Source of the DNA: Actinoplanes couchii
GTDB taxonomy: Bacteria; Actinomycetota; Actinomycetes; Mycobacteriales; Micromonosporaceae
Direction: 5' to 3'
Length of the DNA: 64,000 nt
Assembly: GCF_016862075.1 (NCBI RefSeq)
Contig: NZ_BOMG01000037.1
Location: 1-64,000, forward strand
Below are positions 1-8,501 of the stretch, piece by piece (position 1 is the stretch's first letter; every line of letters begins with the position of its first letter). The notes beneath the pieces are model-generated. The model searched no databases and was not told where the DNA came from. It saw nothing but the letters and a program-made list of their open reading frames with translations. The position numbers and the translations under genes were made by a program.

Positions 1-90
1 GACGCGGTCCTGGAGCGCCGGCGGCCGCGAGACGCGGTCCTGGAGCGCCGGCGGCCGCGAGACGCGGTCCTGGAGCGCCGGCGGCCGCGA
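1..90 (+). repeat. Three perfect 30-bp tandem repeats within the livG-like tail
   Basis: Three identical 30-bp units (1-30, 31-60, 61-90) each encode ten residues, DAVLERRRPR, so the frame is kept. A fourth unit begins with GA at 91 and diverges. Further copies may lie upstream of the window. Confidence 0.9.
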
Positions 91-114
91 GATGTGGGCG
101 TGGGGCGCGGCTGA
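1..114 (+). CDS. C-terminal tail of an ABC transporter ATPase (probable LivG), 5' end outside window
   Basis: The frame is open from the first base to a TGA at 112-114. It encodes three copies of DAVLERRRPR followed by DVGVGRG. The next gene starts nine bases later and is the LivF ATPase, and LivG normally precedes LivF, so this is probably the LivG C-terminus extended by a charged, Arg-rich repeat. No ATPase motif lies inside the window, so the identity rests on context only. The tail beyond the usual LivG end is probably dispensable and looks like slippage-driven growth. Confidence 0.5.
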   Translation, partial: DAVLERRRPRDAVLERRRPRDAVLERRRPRDVGVGRG

Positions 115-123
115 GGGGGCGCC

Positions 124-842
<719 letters not shown>

Positions 843-843
<1 letters not shown>

Positions 844-1721
844 TGGGTCAATTCGTCTATCTGACCTTCGACGGCCTCAGCCGGGGGCTGGTCTATGCCG
901 CGTTCGCGCTGGCACTGGTGCTGATCTGGCGGGCGGCCCGGATCGTCAACTTCGCACAGGGCGCGATGGCCGTCGCCGCCGTCTACGTGGCCTGGTCGGT
1001 GACGAACGCGACCGGGTCGTACTGGCTGGGGTTCGTGGTGGCGCTGTTGGCCGGACTGGTGCTGGGTGTCACGGTCGAGCGGGTGGTGATGCGGTTCGTG
1101 GACCACTCGTCGCCGCTCAACGGGGTGGTGGTGGCGCTCGGCCTGGTCCTGATCCTGCAGGGGGCGCTGGGCATCGTCTACGGCAACGAGTACCAGCCGG
1201 TGCAGACGCCGTTCAGCCGGGACGCGTTCGAGGTCGGCGGGGTCGCGCTGCTGTCCCGCTACGACCTGTTCGTCTTCGGCGCGGTGGGTGCCGTGGTGGT
1301 GGCGCTCACGCTGCTGTTCACCCGGACGGCCGTGGGCCTGCGGATGCGGGCGGCGGCCTTCGCCCCGGACGTGTCCCGGCTGCTCGGCGTCTCGGTCGGC
1401 GGCATGCTGACGCTGGGCTGGGCGCTCGCCGCCGCGGTGGGCTCGCTGGCCGGGATGCTCGTCGTCCCCACCGAGCTGGGGGTGCACCCGACAGCCATGG
1501 ACGTGGTGTTCGTGTCGGCGTTCACGGCGGCCGTCGTGGGTGGACTGGACAGTCCGATCGGCGCGGTGGTCGGTGGACTGGTGGTGGGGCTGCTGCTGTC
1601 GTACGTCAGCGGCTACGTCGATGTCACGGTCGCCCCGATGGCCGTCCTCGCCCTGCTCGTGGTGGTGCTGCTGGGCCGGCCCGGCGGGCTCTTCTCGAGC
1701 TCGAAGGCGAGGGTGGCATGA
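843..1721 (+). CDS. livH: HAAT-type ABC transporter permease LivH
   Basis: A 292-residue inner-membrane permease with about eight hydrophobic segments. The N-terminal stretch RAARIVNFAQGAMA matches the usual LivH start region. It pairs with LivM to form the channel for solute delivered by the lipoprotein encoded at 2793. Its ATG overlaps the livF stop (TGATG). Its own stop lies in a duplicated junction sequence leading to livM. Length and order (F-H-M-K) are normal for the family. Confidence 0.92.
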
Positions 1722-1782
1722 CCCGGCGGTTCGAAGACGAAGGCGGCATGACCGACGGTTCGGAGGCGATGGTGGCATGACC
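1712..1782 (+). repeat. Duplicated translation-initiation region between livH and livM
   Basis: GGYGGCATGACC occurs three times (1712-1723, 1744-1755, 1771-1782), separated by related text containing GGTTCG-AG. Each copy carries an ATG. The first ATG overlaps the livH stop and the last is the livM start. The copies look like imperfect tandem duplications of a coupled stop/start junction. Confidence 0.75.
1718..1780 (+). other. 20-codon mini-ORF linking livH and livM
   Basis: The first duplicated ATG (1718, overlapping the livH stop) opens MTRRFEDEGGMTDGSEAMVA, and its TGA (1778-1780) overlaps the livM ATG at 1777. Ribosomes could therefore be passed from livH to the mini-ORF to livM. It is probably a by-product of the duplication rather than a functional peptide. 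Confidence 0.45.
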
Positions 1783-2796
1783 GACGTGCGGACGAAAGAC
1801 GCCGTGACCGCTGCCGACGCGCCTGTGACGGCTCGCCGGCGGCGGGTGCATCCGGTGATCGTGATCGCGGTGGGGGCGGTGCTGGTGATCGCGCTGACCT
1901 ACGTGCTGCCGCCGTTCCGGAACTATCAGCTGGCCACGGTCGGCGCCTACCTCTGCGTGACGGCCGGTCTGACCGTCCTGACCGGACTCAACGGTCAGCT
2001 CTCGCTCGGGCACGGCGCCCTGATGGCGACCGGCGCGTACACACTGGCGCTGACCCAGAACAAGTTCCTGAACCTGCCGCTCAGCTTCGCTGTCGCGGTG
2101 CTGGGCACGACCGTGGTGGGCGCGGTGATCGGCCTGGCCGCGGCCCGGTTGCGCGGCCCCTACCTGGCCGGGCTGACGCTCGCGGTGGCGACCGTGGTGC
2201 CGTCGGTGACCAGCACGTTCGACGAGACGTTCAACAGCGACCAGGGGCTGTCGGTGGCGCTGGACCCGCCACCGGAGACGGTTCCGATGGAGCAGTGGCA
2301 GGCCTGGCTGTGCTGGGGCGCGGCCCTGGTCGTGGTGCTGCTGCTGGCGTTGCTGGTGCGCGGCCGGTTCGGGCGTGACCTGCGCGCGGTACGGGACGAC
2401 GAGACCGCGGCGAAACTGGCCGGCGTCGACGTGGCGCGTACCCAGGTGCTGGCCTTCGTGGTGAGCGCCGCCTGCGCCGGCGTCGCCGGAGCGCTGTTCG
2501 CCGTGCTCGCGCAGAGCGTGTCACCGGGCGCGTTCCCGCTGACGCTCTCCCTCTTCCTGCTCATGGCCATCGTGATCGGCGGTCTGGGCAGCCTGTTCGG
2601 GGCGTTGTGGGGCGCGGTCCTGCTGGTGCTCCTGCCCACTCTGTCCCAGTCGGTCGGCGAGTCGACCGGATCGCAGCGGCTCGAGGGCAACCTCGCCCTG
2701 GTGGTCTTCGGTGTGGTGCTCGTCGTCGTCATGCTCGCCGCCCCGGGCGGCCTCGCGTCAATCCGGATGAAGACAAGATTCAGGAGGAACCGATGA
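1777..2796 (+). CDS. livM: HAAT-type ABC transporter permease LivM
   Basis: A 339-residue permease with about ten hydrophobic segments and a short Arg-rich cytoplasmic N-terminus. The family-typical stretch LTGLNGQLSLGHGALMATGA lies near residue 70. The ATG at 1777 was chosen over in-frame upstream starts because those lie inside livH, GGAGG-like sequence (1762-1768) is properly spaced, and protein similarity to LivM begins just after it. The stop overlaps the livK start as ATGA (2793-2796). With LivH it should form the membrane pore. Confidence 0.9.
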   Translation: MTDVRTKDAVTAADAPVTARRRRVHPVIVIAVGAVLVIALTYVLPPFRNYQLATVGAYLCVTAGLTVLTGLNGQLSLGHGALMATGAYTLALTQNKFLNLPLSFAVAVLGTTVVGAVIGLAAARLRGPYLAGLTLAVATVVPSVTSTFDETFNSDQGLSVALDPPPETVPMEQWQAWLCWGAALVVVLLLALLVRGRFGRDLRAVRDDETAAKLAGVDVARTQVLAFVVSAACAGVAGALFAVLAQSVSPGAFPLTLSLFLLMAIVIGGLGSLFGALWGAVLLVLLPTLSQSVGESTGSQRLEGNLALVVFGVVLVVVMLAAPGGLASIRMKTRFRRNR

Positions 2797-4055
2797 AACG
2801 CATAGCGACGGCGGCCCTGGCTGTCACGCTGCTCGCCACCGCGGGCTGCACCGGGAGCGGGGGCGGCGGGACGAGCGGTGCCGCGGTTCCGGGGGTGACC
2901 GACACCGAGATCGTGGTCGGCACCCACATGCCGCTGACCGGGCCGGCCGCGGCCGGGTACTCGAAGATCGCGCCGGCCACCAAGGCGTACTTCGACTTCG
3001 TCAACGCGAACGGCGGCGTGCACGGGCGGAAGATCAGCTACAAGGTCAAGGACGACGGCTACAACCCGGCGAACACCCAGACCGTGGTGCGTGAGCTGGT
3101 GCTCCAGGACAAGGTCTTCGCGATCCTCAACGGCCTCGGTACACCGACGCACACCGGCGTGCTCGACTTCCTGAAGACCAACCGGGTGCCCGACCTCTTC
3201 GTGGCGAGCGGCAGCCGGAGCTGGAACCAGCCGGACAAGTACCCGGGGACGTTCGGGTTCAACCCGGACTACACGGTCGAGGGCAAGATCCTCGGGACGT
3301 ACGTGAAGGAGAACCTGTCCGGGAAGAAGGCCTGCTTCCTCGGGCAGGACGACGACTTCGGCCGGGACAGCCTGGCCGGCATCGAGAAGATCCTCGGCCC
3401 GGTGGCGGCCAAGGAGAGCTACGTGACCAGCAATCCGAACGTCGGCCCGCAGATGGGCGCGCTGAAGGCGGCCGGCTGTGAGGTGGTGCTGCTGGCGACT
3501 GTGCCCGGTTTCACTGCCCTGTCGATCGGCACCGCTGCGAAGATTGCCTTCAAACCGCAGTTCGTGGTCAGTAACGTCGGCGCCGACCCGACGACCGTCG
3601 GTAAGACGCTGGGTGCCGCCGCGCCCCTGATGGAGGGCCTGGTGGCGGCCAACTACCTGCCGCTGAACACCGACGAGGCCAACCCGTGGATCCAGCTGTT
3701 CAAGAAGGTCAACGCGGAGCACAACGGCAATGCCGAGTTCGACAACAACGTCGTCTACGGCATGTCGGTGGGCTATCTGTTCGTGCAGGCGCTGCAGGCC
3801 GCGGGCAAGGACGTGACCCGCGACAAGATCATCGAAACGGTGCAGAAGAACGGTTTCCAGGGCCCGGGTCTGGTGCCGTTGCGATTCTCCGCGCAGGATC
3901 ACTCGGGGTACGCCGGACAGCAGCTCACCAAGGTCGAGAGCGGCAAGGCTGTCTACTTCGGGACTCCGTACACCACCGACGACAACGACGGCCCGGTCGC
4001 TGCGTACCAGGGTCAGGCCGCGACGCCGCCGCAGAACGGCGTACCGGCCGCGTAA
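2793..4055 (+). CDS. livK: Substrate-binding lipoprotein of the HAAT transporter (LivK-like)
   Basis: A 420-residue extracytoplasmic solute receptor of the type I periplasmic-binding fold (Peripla_BP_6). A lipoprotein signal is evident: positively charged MKR, a hydrophobic stretch, then lipobox LATAGC with Cys near residue 21, followed by a Gly/Ser-rich linker. The phrase DTEIVVGTHMPLTGPAAAGY is typical of the mature start. A strong AGGAGG (2782-2787) precedes the ATG. The protein should sit on the outer face of the membrane and deliver ligand to LivHM. The ligand cannot be read from the sequence. Confidence 0.9.
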   Translation: MKRIATAALAVTLLATAGCTGSGGGGTSGAAVPGVTDTEIVVGTHMPLTGPAAAGYSKIAPATKAYFDFVNANGGVHGRKISYKVKDDGYNPANTQTVVRELVLQDKVFAILNGLGTPTHTGVLDFLKTNRVPDLFVASGSRSWNQPDKYPGTFGFNPDYTVEGKILGTYVKENLSGKKACFLGQDDDFGRDSLAGIEKILGPVAAKESYVTSNPNVGPQMGALKAAGCEVVLLATVPGFTALSIGTAAKIAFKPQFVVSNVGADPTTVGKTLGAAAPLMEGLVAANYLPLNTDEANPWIQLFKKVNAEHNGNAEFDNNVVYGMSVGYLFVQALQAAGKDVTRDKIIETVQKNGFQGPGLVPLRFSAQDHSGYAGQQLTKVESGKAVYFGTPYTTDDNDGPVAAYQGQAATPPQNGVPAA

Positions 4056-4100
4056 TATCTGCACTCAGACTGCAAAAACACGACCACAGGAGGTTGGGCG

Positions 4101-4847
4101 ATGGCGGACCAGGTAGCAATCGTGACCGGAGCAAGCCGGGGGATCGGGTTCGCCATCGCGCAGCGCTTCGTCGCCCGGGGCACCAAGGTCGCCATCACCG
4201 GCCGTGACGCCGATGCCCTCGCGGCCGCGGTCAAGGAGCTCGGCGGCCCCGAGGTGGCGCTCGGTGTGGCCGGCAAGGGTGACGACGCCGCCCACCGCAC
4301 CGCCGTGATCGACACGGTGCGGGAGACGTTCGGGCCGGTCACCACGTTGGTCAACAACATCGGGATCAATCCGGCGTACGGGCCGCTGGCCACCGTCGAT
4401 CTCAACGCCGCCCGCAAGATGGCCGAGGTCAACCTGATCGGCACGCTCGGCTGGGTCCAGGAGGCACTGCGCGGCGGCCTGGCCGAGACCGGTGGCTCGA
4501 TCGTCAACATCTCGTCGGTCTCCGGGGTCCGCCCGGCGCCGGGGATCGCGTTCTACGGCACCACCAAGGCCGCGCTGATCCACCTCACCGAGGAGCTCGC
4601 GGTCGAGCTGGCCCCGAAGATCCGGGTCAACGCGGTCGCGCCCGCGGTGGTGAAGACCCGGTTCGCCACCGCGCTCTACGAGGGACGCGAGGCCGAGGTG
4701 GCGGCCACCTATCCGTTGCAGCGGCTGGGCGACACCGACGACGTGGCAGGTGCGGTGGCGTTCCTCTGCTCCCCCGACGCCGCCTGGATCACCGGGCAGA
4801 CCATCGTGATCGACGGCGGCCTGACCCTGACCGGCGCGGTCCAGTGA
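4101..4847 (+). CDS. Short-chain dehydrogenase/reductase, FabG-like
   Basis: A 248-residue classical SDR. It has the Rossmann motif TGASRGIG (9-16), NNIG, catalytic Ser139, Tyr152 and Lys156 (YGTTK), and the C-terminal ITGQTIVIDGG typical of 3-oxoacyl-ACP/3-hydroxyacyl-CoA reductases. AGGAGG lies eight bases before the ATG. It probably oxidises a 3-hydroxyacyl-CoA or reduces the 3-oxo form within the pathway encoded by its neighbours. Its stop overlaps the next start as GTGA. The exact substrate is unknown. Confidence 0.87.
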   Translation: MADQVAIVTGASRGIGFAIAQRFVARGTKVAITGRDADALAAAVKELGGPEVALGVAGKGDDAAHRTAVIDTVRETFGPVTTLVNNIGINPAYGPLATVDLNAARKMAEVNLIGTLGWVQEALRGGLAETGGSIVNISSVSGVRPAPGIAFYGTTKAALIHLTEELAVELAPKIRVNAVAPAVVKTRFATALYEGREAEVAATYPLQRLGDTDDVAGAVAFLCSPDAAWITGQTIVIDGGLTLTGAVQ

Positions 4848-5647
4848 GCCCCAGCGAGTTCGGCGTGACGGCCCCGCCCAAGAGGGTCGTCGTCACCGGC
4901 GCCGGCGGCGGGATCGGGGCGGCGCTGGCCCGCCGGTTCGCCGCGGACGGCGCCCGGGTCGTGGTCAACGACCTGAACGCGGAGGCGGCCCACGCGGTGG
5001 CCGGCGAGATCGGCGGGATCGCGGTGCCCGGCGACGCCGCCCGTGAGGAGGACGTCCAGCGGCTGATCGACACCGCGTGGACCGAGCTGGGCGGGATCGA
5101 CCTGTTCTGCTCCAACGCCGGCGTGCTGTCGGCCGGGGACGAGACGACACCTGACGAGCAGTGGCAGCGCGATTTCGGGGTCAACGTGATGTCACACGTC
5201 TACGTGACCCGGGCGCTGCTGCCCCGCTGGCTGGACACCGGCGAACCGAAACGGTTGCTGTTGACGGTCAGCGCGGCCGGGCTGCTCACGCTGCTGGGCA
5301 GTGCGACCTACTCGGTGACGAAACACGCGGCGCTGGCCTATGCCGAGTGGCTTCGAGCGACGTACGCCCATCGGGGGTTGATCGTCCAGGCGCTCTGCCC
5401 GCAGGGTGTCCGCACCGACATGCTGACCCGTGGTGACGAGGGCGGCAGCGGGGCGGCCTCGCTGCTGGCCGAGGGCGCGCTCGACCCCTCGGCGGTGGCC
5501 GACGTGGTCGCCGGGGCGCTGGCGGGTACCGGTTTTCTGATCCTCCCCCATCCGGAAGTCGAGGGCTACTACCGCTTGCGCGCGGACGATCCGGACCGTT
5601 GGCTGGGAGGCATGAACAAACTCCAGCGCGGATTCGAGACGAAGTGA
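4844..5647 (+). CDS. Second short-chain dehydrogenase/reductase
   Basis: A 267-residue SDR with cofactor motif TGAGGGIG (18-25), SNAG, and the catalytic pair Tyr156 and Lys160 (YSVTK). An aspartate follows beta-strand 2 (VVVNDLN), which favours NAD(H). It differs from the upstream SDR in lacking the IDGG end and having a longer C-terminal region. It is translationally coupled by GTGA overlaps on both sides. A role as an acyl-CoA or alcohol oxidoreductase in the same catabolic pathway is inferred from the operon. Confidence 0.85.
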   Translation: MSPSEFGVTAPPKRVVVTGAGGGIGAALARRFAADGARVVVNDLNAEAAHAVAGEIGGIAVPGDAAREEDVQRLIDTAWTELGGIDLFCSNAGVLSAGDETTPDEQWQRDFGVNVMSHVYVTRALLPRWLDTGEPKRLLLTVSAAGLLTLLGSATYSVTKHAALAYAEWLRATYAHRGLIVQALCPQGVRTDMLTRGDEGGSGAASLLAEGALDPSAVADVVAGALAGTGFLILPHPEVEGYYRLRADDPDRWLGGMNKLQRGFETK

Positions 5648-6621
5648 AGGGCCTTGACCTGGAGAAACTCCAGGCCTATCTGGACAGTCCGCCTCTGAGC
5701 GGGACGATGTTCGCGGGCGGGAGGTCGAATCTCACCTATGCGGTGACCGACGGCGCCCGTCGCTGGGTGCTGCGCCGGCCGCCGCTGGGGCACGTGCTGC
5801 CCACCGCCCACGACATGGCCCGCGAGCACAAGGTTCTCGACGCCCTGTCCAAGGCCGGGTTCCCGGTGCCGAAACCGGTGCTGCTGTGCACCGACACCGA
5901 CGTGATCGGGGCCCCGTTCTACCTGATGGAGCACGTCGACGGCACGATCCACCGGGACGCCGCCGGGCTCGGGCCGCAGCAGTTCCGGGAGCTCAACCTC
6001 ACCCTGGTGGACACGCTCGCCGATCTGCACGCGCTGGATCCGGAGGCGATCGGGCTAGGTGACTTCGGCCGCCCGGCCGGGTTCAACGCCCGTCAGGTGC
6101 GCCGTTGGAAGCAGCAGCTCGACGCGTCGCGCAGTCGTGAGCTGTCCGGGATCGAGGAGTTGCACGCCCGGCTCGCCATCGACATCCCGGACGGGGCGGG
6201 CGCGGTCGTGCACGGCGACTTCCGGCTGGACAACGTGCTGGTCAGCGACGATCTGGCGGTCAACGCGGTGCTCGACTGGGAGATGTCCACACTGGGTGAT
6301 CCACTCAGCGATCTCGCGCTGATGCAGGTGTACGCGGGCCGGCCGCTGCTGGAGCGGGACGGCGAGGCGATCGCCCCGATCGACATCCCGGGGCACCCGA
6401 GCCTGGACGAGATCGCCGTGCGGTACGCCGAGCGCAGCAAACGGGACGTGAGCGATCTGCACTGGTATGTGGCGTTCGCCGCGTTCAAACTCGCCGTCAT
6501 CCTCGAGGGCGTGCACTTCCGCTACACCAAGGGTCAGACGGTCGGCCCCGGCTTCGACACCGTGGGCGCGATGGTTCCCGCCCTGGTCGAGCAGGGCCAT
6601 CGAGCGCTGGAGGGACACTGA
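5644..6621 (+). CDS. APH/ACAD10-like phosphotransferase family protein
   Basis: About 325 residues with aminoglycoside-phosphotransferase fold motifs: VVHGDFRLDNVLV (catalytic Asp and Asn) and LDWEMSTLGDP (metal-binding Asp). Proteins of this kind often sit beside acyl-CoA dehydrogenases, and fused versions are ACAD10/11, which handle 4-hydroxy-acyl-CoAs by phosphorylation. The adjacent dehydrogenase fits that role here, though this is inference. The GTG at 5644 gives a GTGA overlap with the upstream stop and begins VKGLDLEKLQAYL. A longer start at 5599 is possible but lacks a clear ribosome site. Confidence 0.8.
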   Translation: MKGLDLEKLQAYLDSPPLSGTMFAGGRSNLTYAVTDGARRWVLRRPPLGHVLPTAHDMAREHKVLDALSKAGFPVPKPVLLCTDTDVIGAPFYLMEHVDGTIHRDAAGLGPQQFRELNLTLVDTLADLHALDPEAIGLGDFGRPAGFNARQVRRWKQQLDASRSRELSGIEELHARLAIDIPDGAGAVVHGDFRLDNVLVSDDLAVNAVLDWEMSTLGDPLSDLALMQVYAGRPLLERDGEAIAPIDIPGHPSLDEIAVRYAERSKRDVSDLHWYVAFAAFKLAVILEGVHFRYTKGQTVGPGFDTVGAMVPALVEQGHRALEGH

Positions 6622-7829
6622 TGGACTTCGAGTACGACGCGAAGACCGAGGACTACCGCAAACGGCTGCTCGCCTTCATGGACGAGCACGTCTATCCCGC
6701 GGAACCGGACTTCCACACGCCCGGCGGCGGCGGCTGGGAACCGCCCGCCGCACTGGCCCCGCTGAAAGCCGCGGCGAAGGAGGCCGGTCTGTGGAACCTC
6801 TTCCTGCCCGGTGAGCACGGGGCCGGACTGACGAACCTGCAGTACGCCCCGCTGGCCGAGATCACCGGCCGCAGCCCGGCGGTGGCCCCGCCCGCACTGA
6901 ACTGTGCCGCGCCGGACACCGGCAACATGGAGGTGCTGGCCGAGTTCGGCACCGCCGAGCAGCAGGAGAAGTGGCTCAGGCCGCTGCTCGCGGGCGAGAT
7001 CCGGTCGGCGTTCGCGATGACCGAGCCGCAGGTCGCCTCCTCGGACGCCACCAACATCGGCACCCGGATCGAGCGGGACGGTGACGACTACGTCATCAAC
7101 GGGCACAAGTTCTACATCACCGGCGCGATGAACTCGAACTGCCGGATCTTCATCGTGATGGGCAAGACCGACCCGGACGCCGCCCGGCACGTGCAGCAGA
7201 GCCAGATCCTGGTGCCCCGGGACACCCCCGGCCTCACGGTCAAGCGCGGCATGACGGTGATGGGCTACACCGACGGCGACCACGGCGGCCACGCCGAGCT
7301 GATCTTCGAGAACGTCCGGGTGCCGGCGTCGAACCTGATCGGCGAGGAGGGCGGCGGGTTCGCGATCTCCCAGGCGCGTCTCGGGCCGGGCCGGATCCAC
7401 CACTGCATGCGGCTGATCGGGATGGCCGAGCGGGCGCTGGAGATGATGTGCACGCGGGCGCTGGCCCGGACCACGTTCGGCAAGACCCTGGCCGAGCAGG
7501 GTGTGATCCAGGACTGGATCGCCGAGTCGCGGGTCCGGATCGAGCAGTCCCGGCTGCTGGTGCTGAAGGCGGCCTGGCTGATGGACACGGTCGGCAACAA
7601 GGGCGCGCACACCGAGATCCAGGCCATCAAGATCGCGGTGCCGTCCACGGTGGAGTGGATCCTGGACAAGGCGATCCAGACGCACGGCGCGGCCGGGCTC
7701 AGCCAGGACACCCCGCTCGCCGGGATCTGGGCCAGCGCCCGGATGCTGCGGCTCGCCGACGGGCCGGACGAGGTGCACAAGCGGTCGCTGGCACACCGCG
7801 AACTCAAGCGATACCGGAGTGGCTCATGA
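6621..7829 (+). CDS. Acyl-CoA dehydrogenase
   Basis: A 402-residue FAD enzyme that introduces the alpha-beta double bond into an acyl-CoA. The first signature (AFAMTEPQVASSDATNI) and the FAD/electron-transfer region QTHGAAGLSQDTPLA are clear. Length is normal. ATG overlaps the phosphotransferase stop (TGATG). The family resembles ACAD10/11-like dehydrogenases, consistent with the preceding APH-like gene. The last codons lie in a 44-bp sequence that is duplicated before the TetR gene. Confidence 0.9.
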   Translation: MDFEYDAKTEDYRKRLLAFMDEHVYPAEPDFHTPGGGGWEPPAALAPLKAAAKEAGLWNLFLPGEHGAGLTNLQYAPLAEITGRSPAVAPPALNCAAPDTGNMEVLAEFGTAEQQEKWLRPLLAGEIRSAFAMTEPQVASSDATNIGTRIERDGDDYVINGHKFYITGAMNSNCRIFIVMGKTDPDAARHVQQSQILVPRDTPGLTVKRGMTVMGYTDGDHGGHAELIFENVRVPASNLIGEEGGGFAISQARLGPGRIHHCMRLIGMAERALEMMCTRALARTTFGKTLAEQGVIQDWIAESRVRIEQSRLLVLKAAWLMDTVGNKGAHTEIQAIKIAVPSTVEWILDKAIQTHGAAGLSQDTPLAGIWASARMLRLADGPDEVHKRSLAHRELKRYRSGS

Positions 7830-7897
7830 ACCGGCCACCAACCCGCGCCGAGCGATACCGGAGTGGTTCGTGACCAACCCACCACCAACCCGCGTCG
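7807..7897 (+). repeat. Tandem duplication of the acyl-CoA dehydrogenase/tetR junction
   Basis: Copy 1 (7807-7850) and copy 2 (7851-7897) share AGCGATACCGGAGTGG, then TC-TGA, then CCACCAACCCGCG. Copy 2 has a 3-nt insertion. Each copy has a start codon at the same place: ATG 7826 in copy 1 and GTG 7870 in copy 2. Copy 1 opens a 15-codon mini-ORF (7826-7873) whose TGA overlaps the GTG of the regulator. Confidence 0.8.
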
Positions 7898-8463
7898 ATG
7901 GTCGCACCGCACGGTCCGAGCGGACCCGCAACGCGATCATCGACGCGCACCTCCGGCTGATCGGCGACGGCGACATGCGCCCCACCGCCGACCGGGTGGC
8001 CAAGCTGGCCGGGGTGTCGTTGCGCGCCCTGTGGAGCCACTTCGCCGACATGGAGGCGTTGATGGCGGCCAGCGGCCAGCGGGTCCTGGAGCGGCGCGAC
8101 GCGTCGTACCGGCCGATCCCGGCGGATCTGCCGCTCACCGACCGGATCGAGGCGTTCTGTCACCAGCGGGCGCGCCTGCTGGAGGAGATCGGCCCGGCGG
8201 CCCGGGCCTCGTCGTTGAAGGAACCGTTCTCGGCCGGGCTGCAGCGGTACCGGAAACTGCACGTGTCGCGGGTGCGGGACGAGCTGACCGCCACCTTCGG
8301 CGCCGAGATCGGCGAGGACGAGGAGTTGCTGAACGCGCTGACCGCGGCCAGCCTCTGGCCGACCTGGTCGACGTGGCGCGACGCCATGGACCTGCCCGTC
8401 GATTCGGCGCGTGCCGCCCTGACCAGGCTGGTCCGAGCCATGTTGAACGAGCGCGCGCATTAG
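7870..8463 (+). CDS. TetR-family transcriptional regulator
   Basis: About 197 residues with an N-terminal helix-turn-helix (SERTRNAIIDAHLRLIGDGD ... AGVSLRALWSHFADMEALM) and an all-helical ligand-binding C-terminus. The GTG at 7870 is preferred because it overlaps the mini-ORF stop as GTGA and lies in the second copy of the duplicated junction. A longer in-frame start at 7819 would overlap the dehydrogenase. As the last gene of the operon it is a candidate autoregulator responding to an acyl-CoA intermediate. No operator was identified near it. Confidence 0.85.
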   Translation: MTNPPPTRVDGRTARSERTRNAIIDAHLRLIGDGDMRPTADRVAKLAGVSLRALWSHFADMEALMAASGQRVLERRDASYRPIPADLPLTDRIEAFCHQRARLLEEIGPAARASSLKEPFSAGLQRYRKLHVSRVRDELTATFGAEIGEDEELLNALTAASLWPTWSTWRDAMDLPVDSARAALTRLVRAMLNERAH

Positions 8464-8464
8464 G

Positions 8465-8493
8465 GTGTGCCGGCCTCAACGAGGCCGGCACAC
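8465..8493. terminator. Bidirectional intrinsic terminator
   Basis: A perfect 13-bp inverted repeat (8465-8477 and 8481-8493) with a 3-nt loop lies between the converging tetR and alcohol dehydrogenase genes. No long U tract follows, as is common in high-GC actinobacteria. Confidence 0.8.
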
Positions 8494-8501
8494 GGTGGAT
8501 G

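Noticed and set aside
2160..4064. 634-codon minus-strand frame opposite livM and livK
   Set aside because: No ribosome site and no domain. Both sense genes have clear lipoprotein and permease features.
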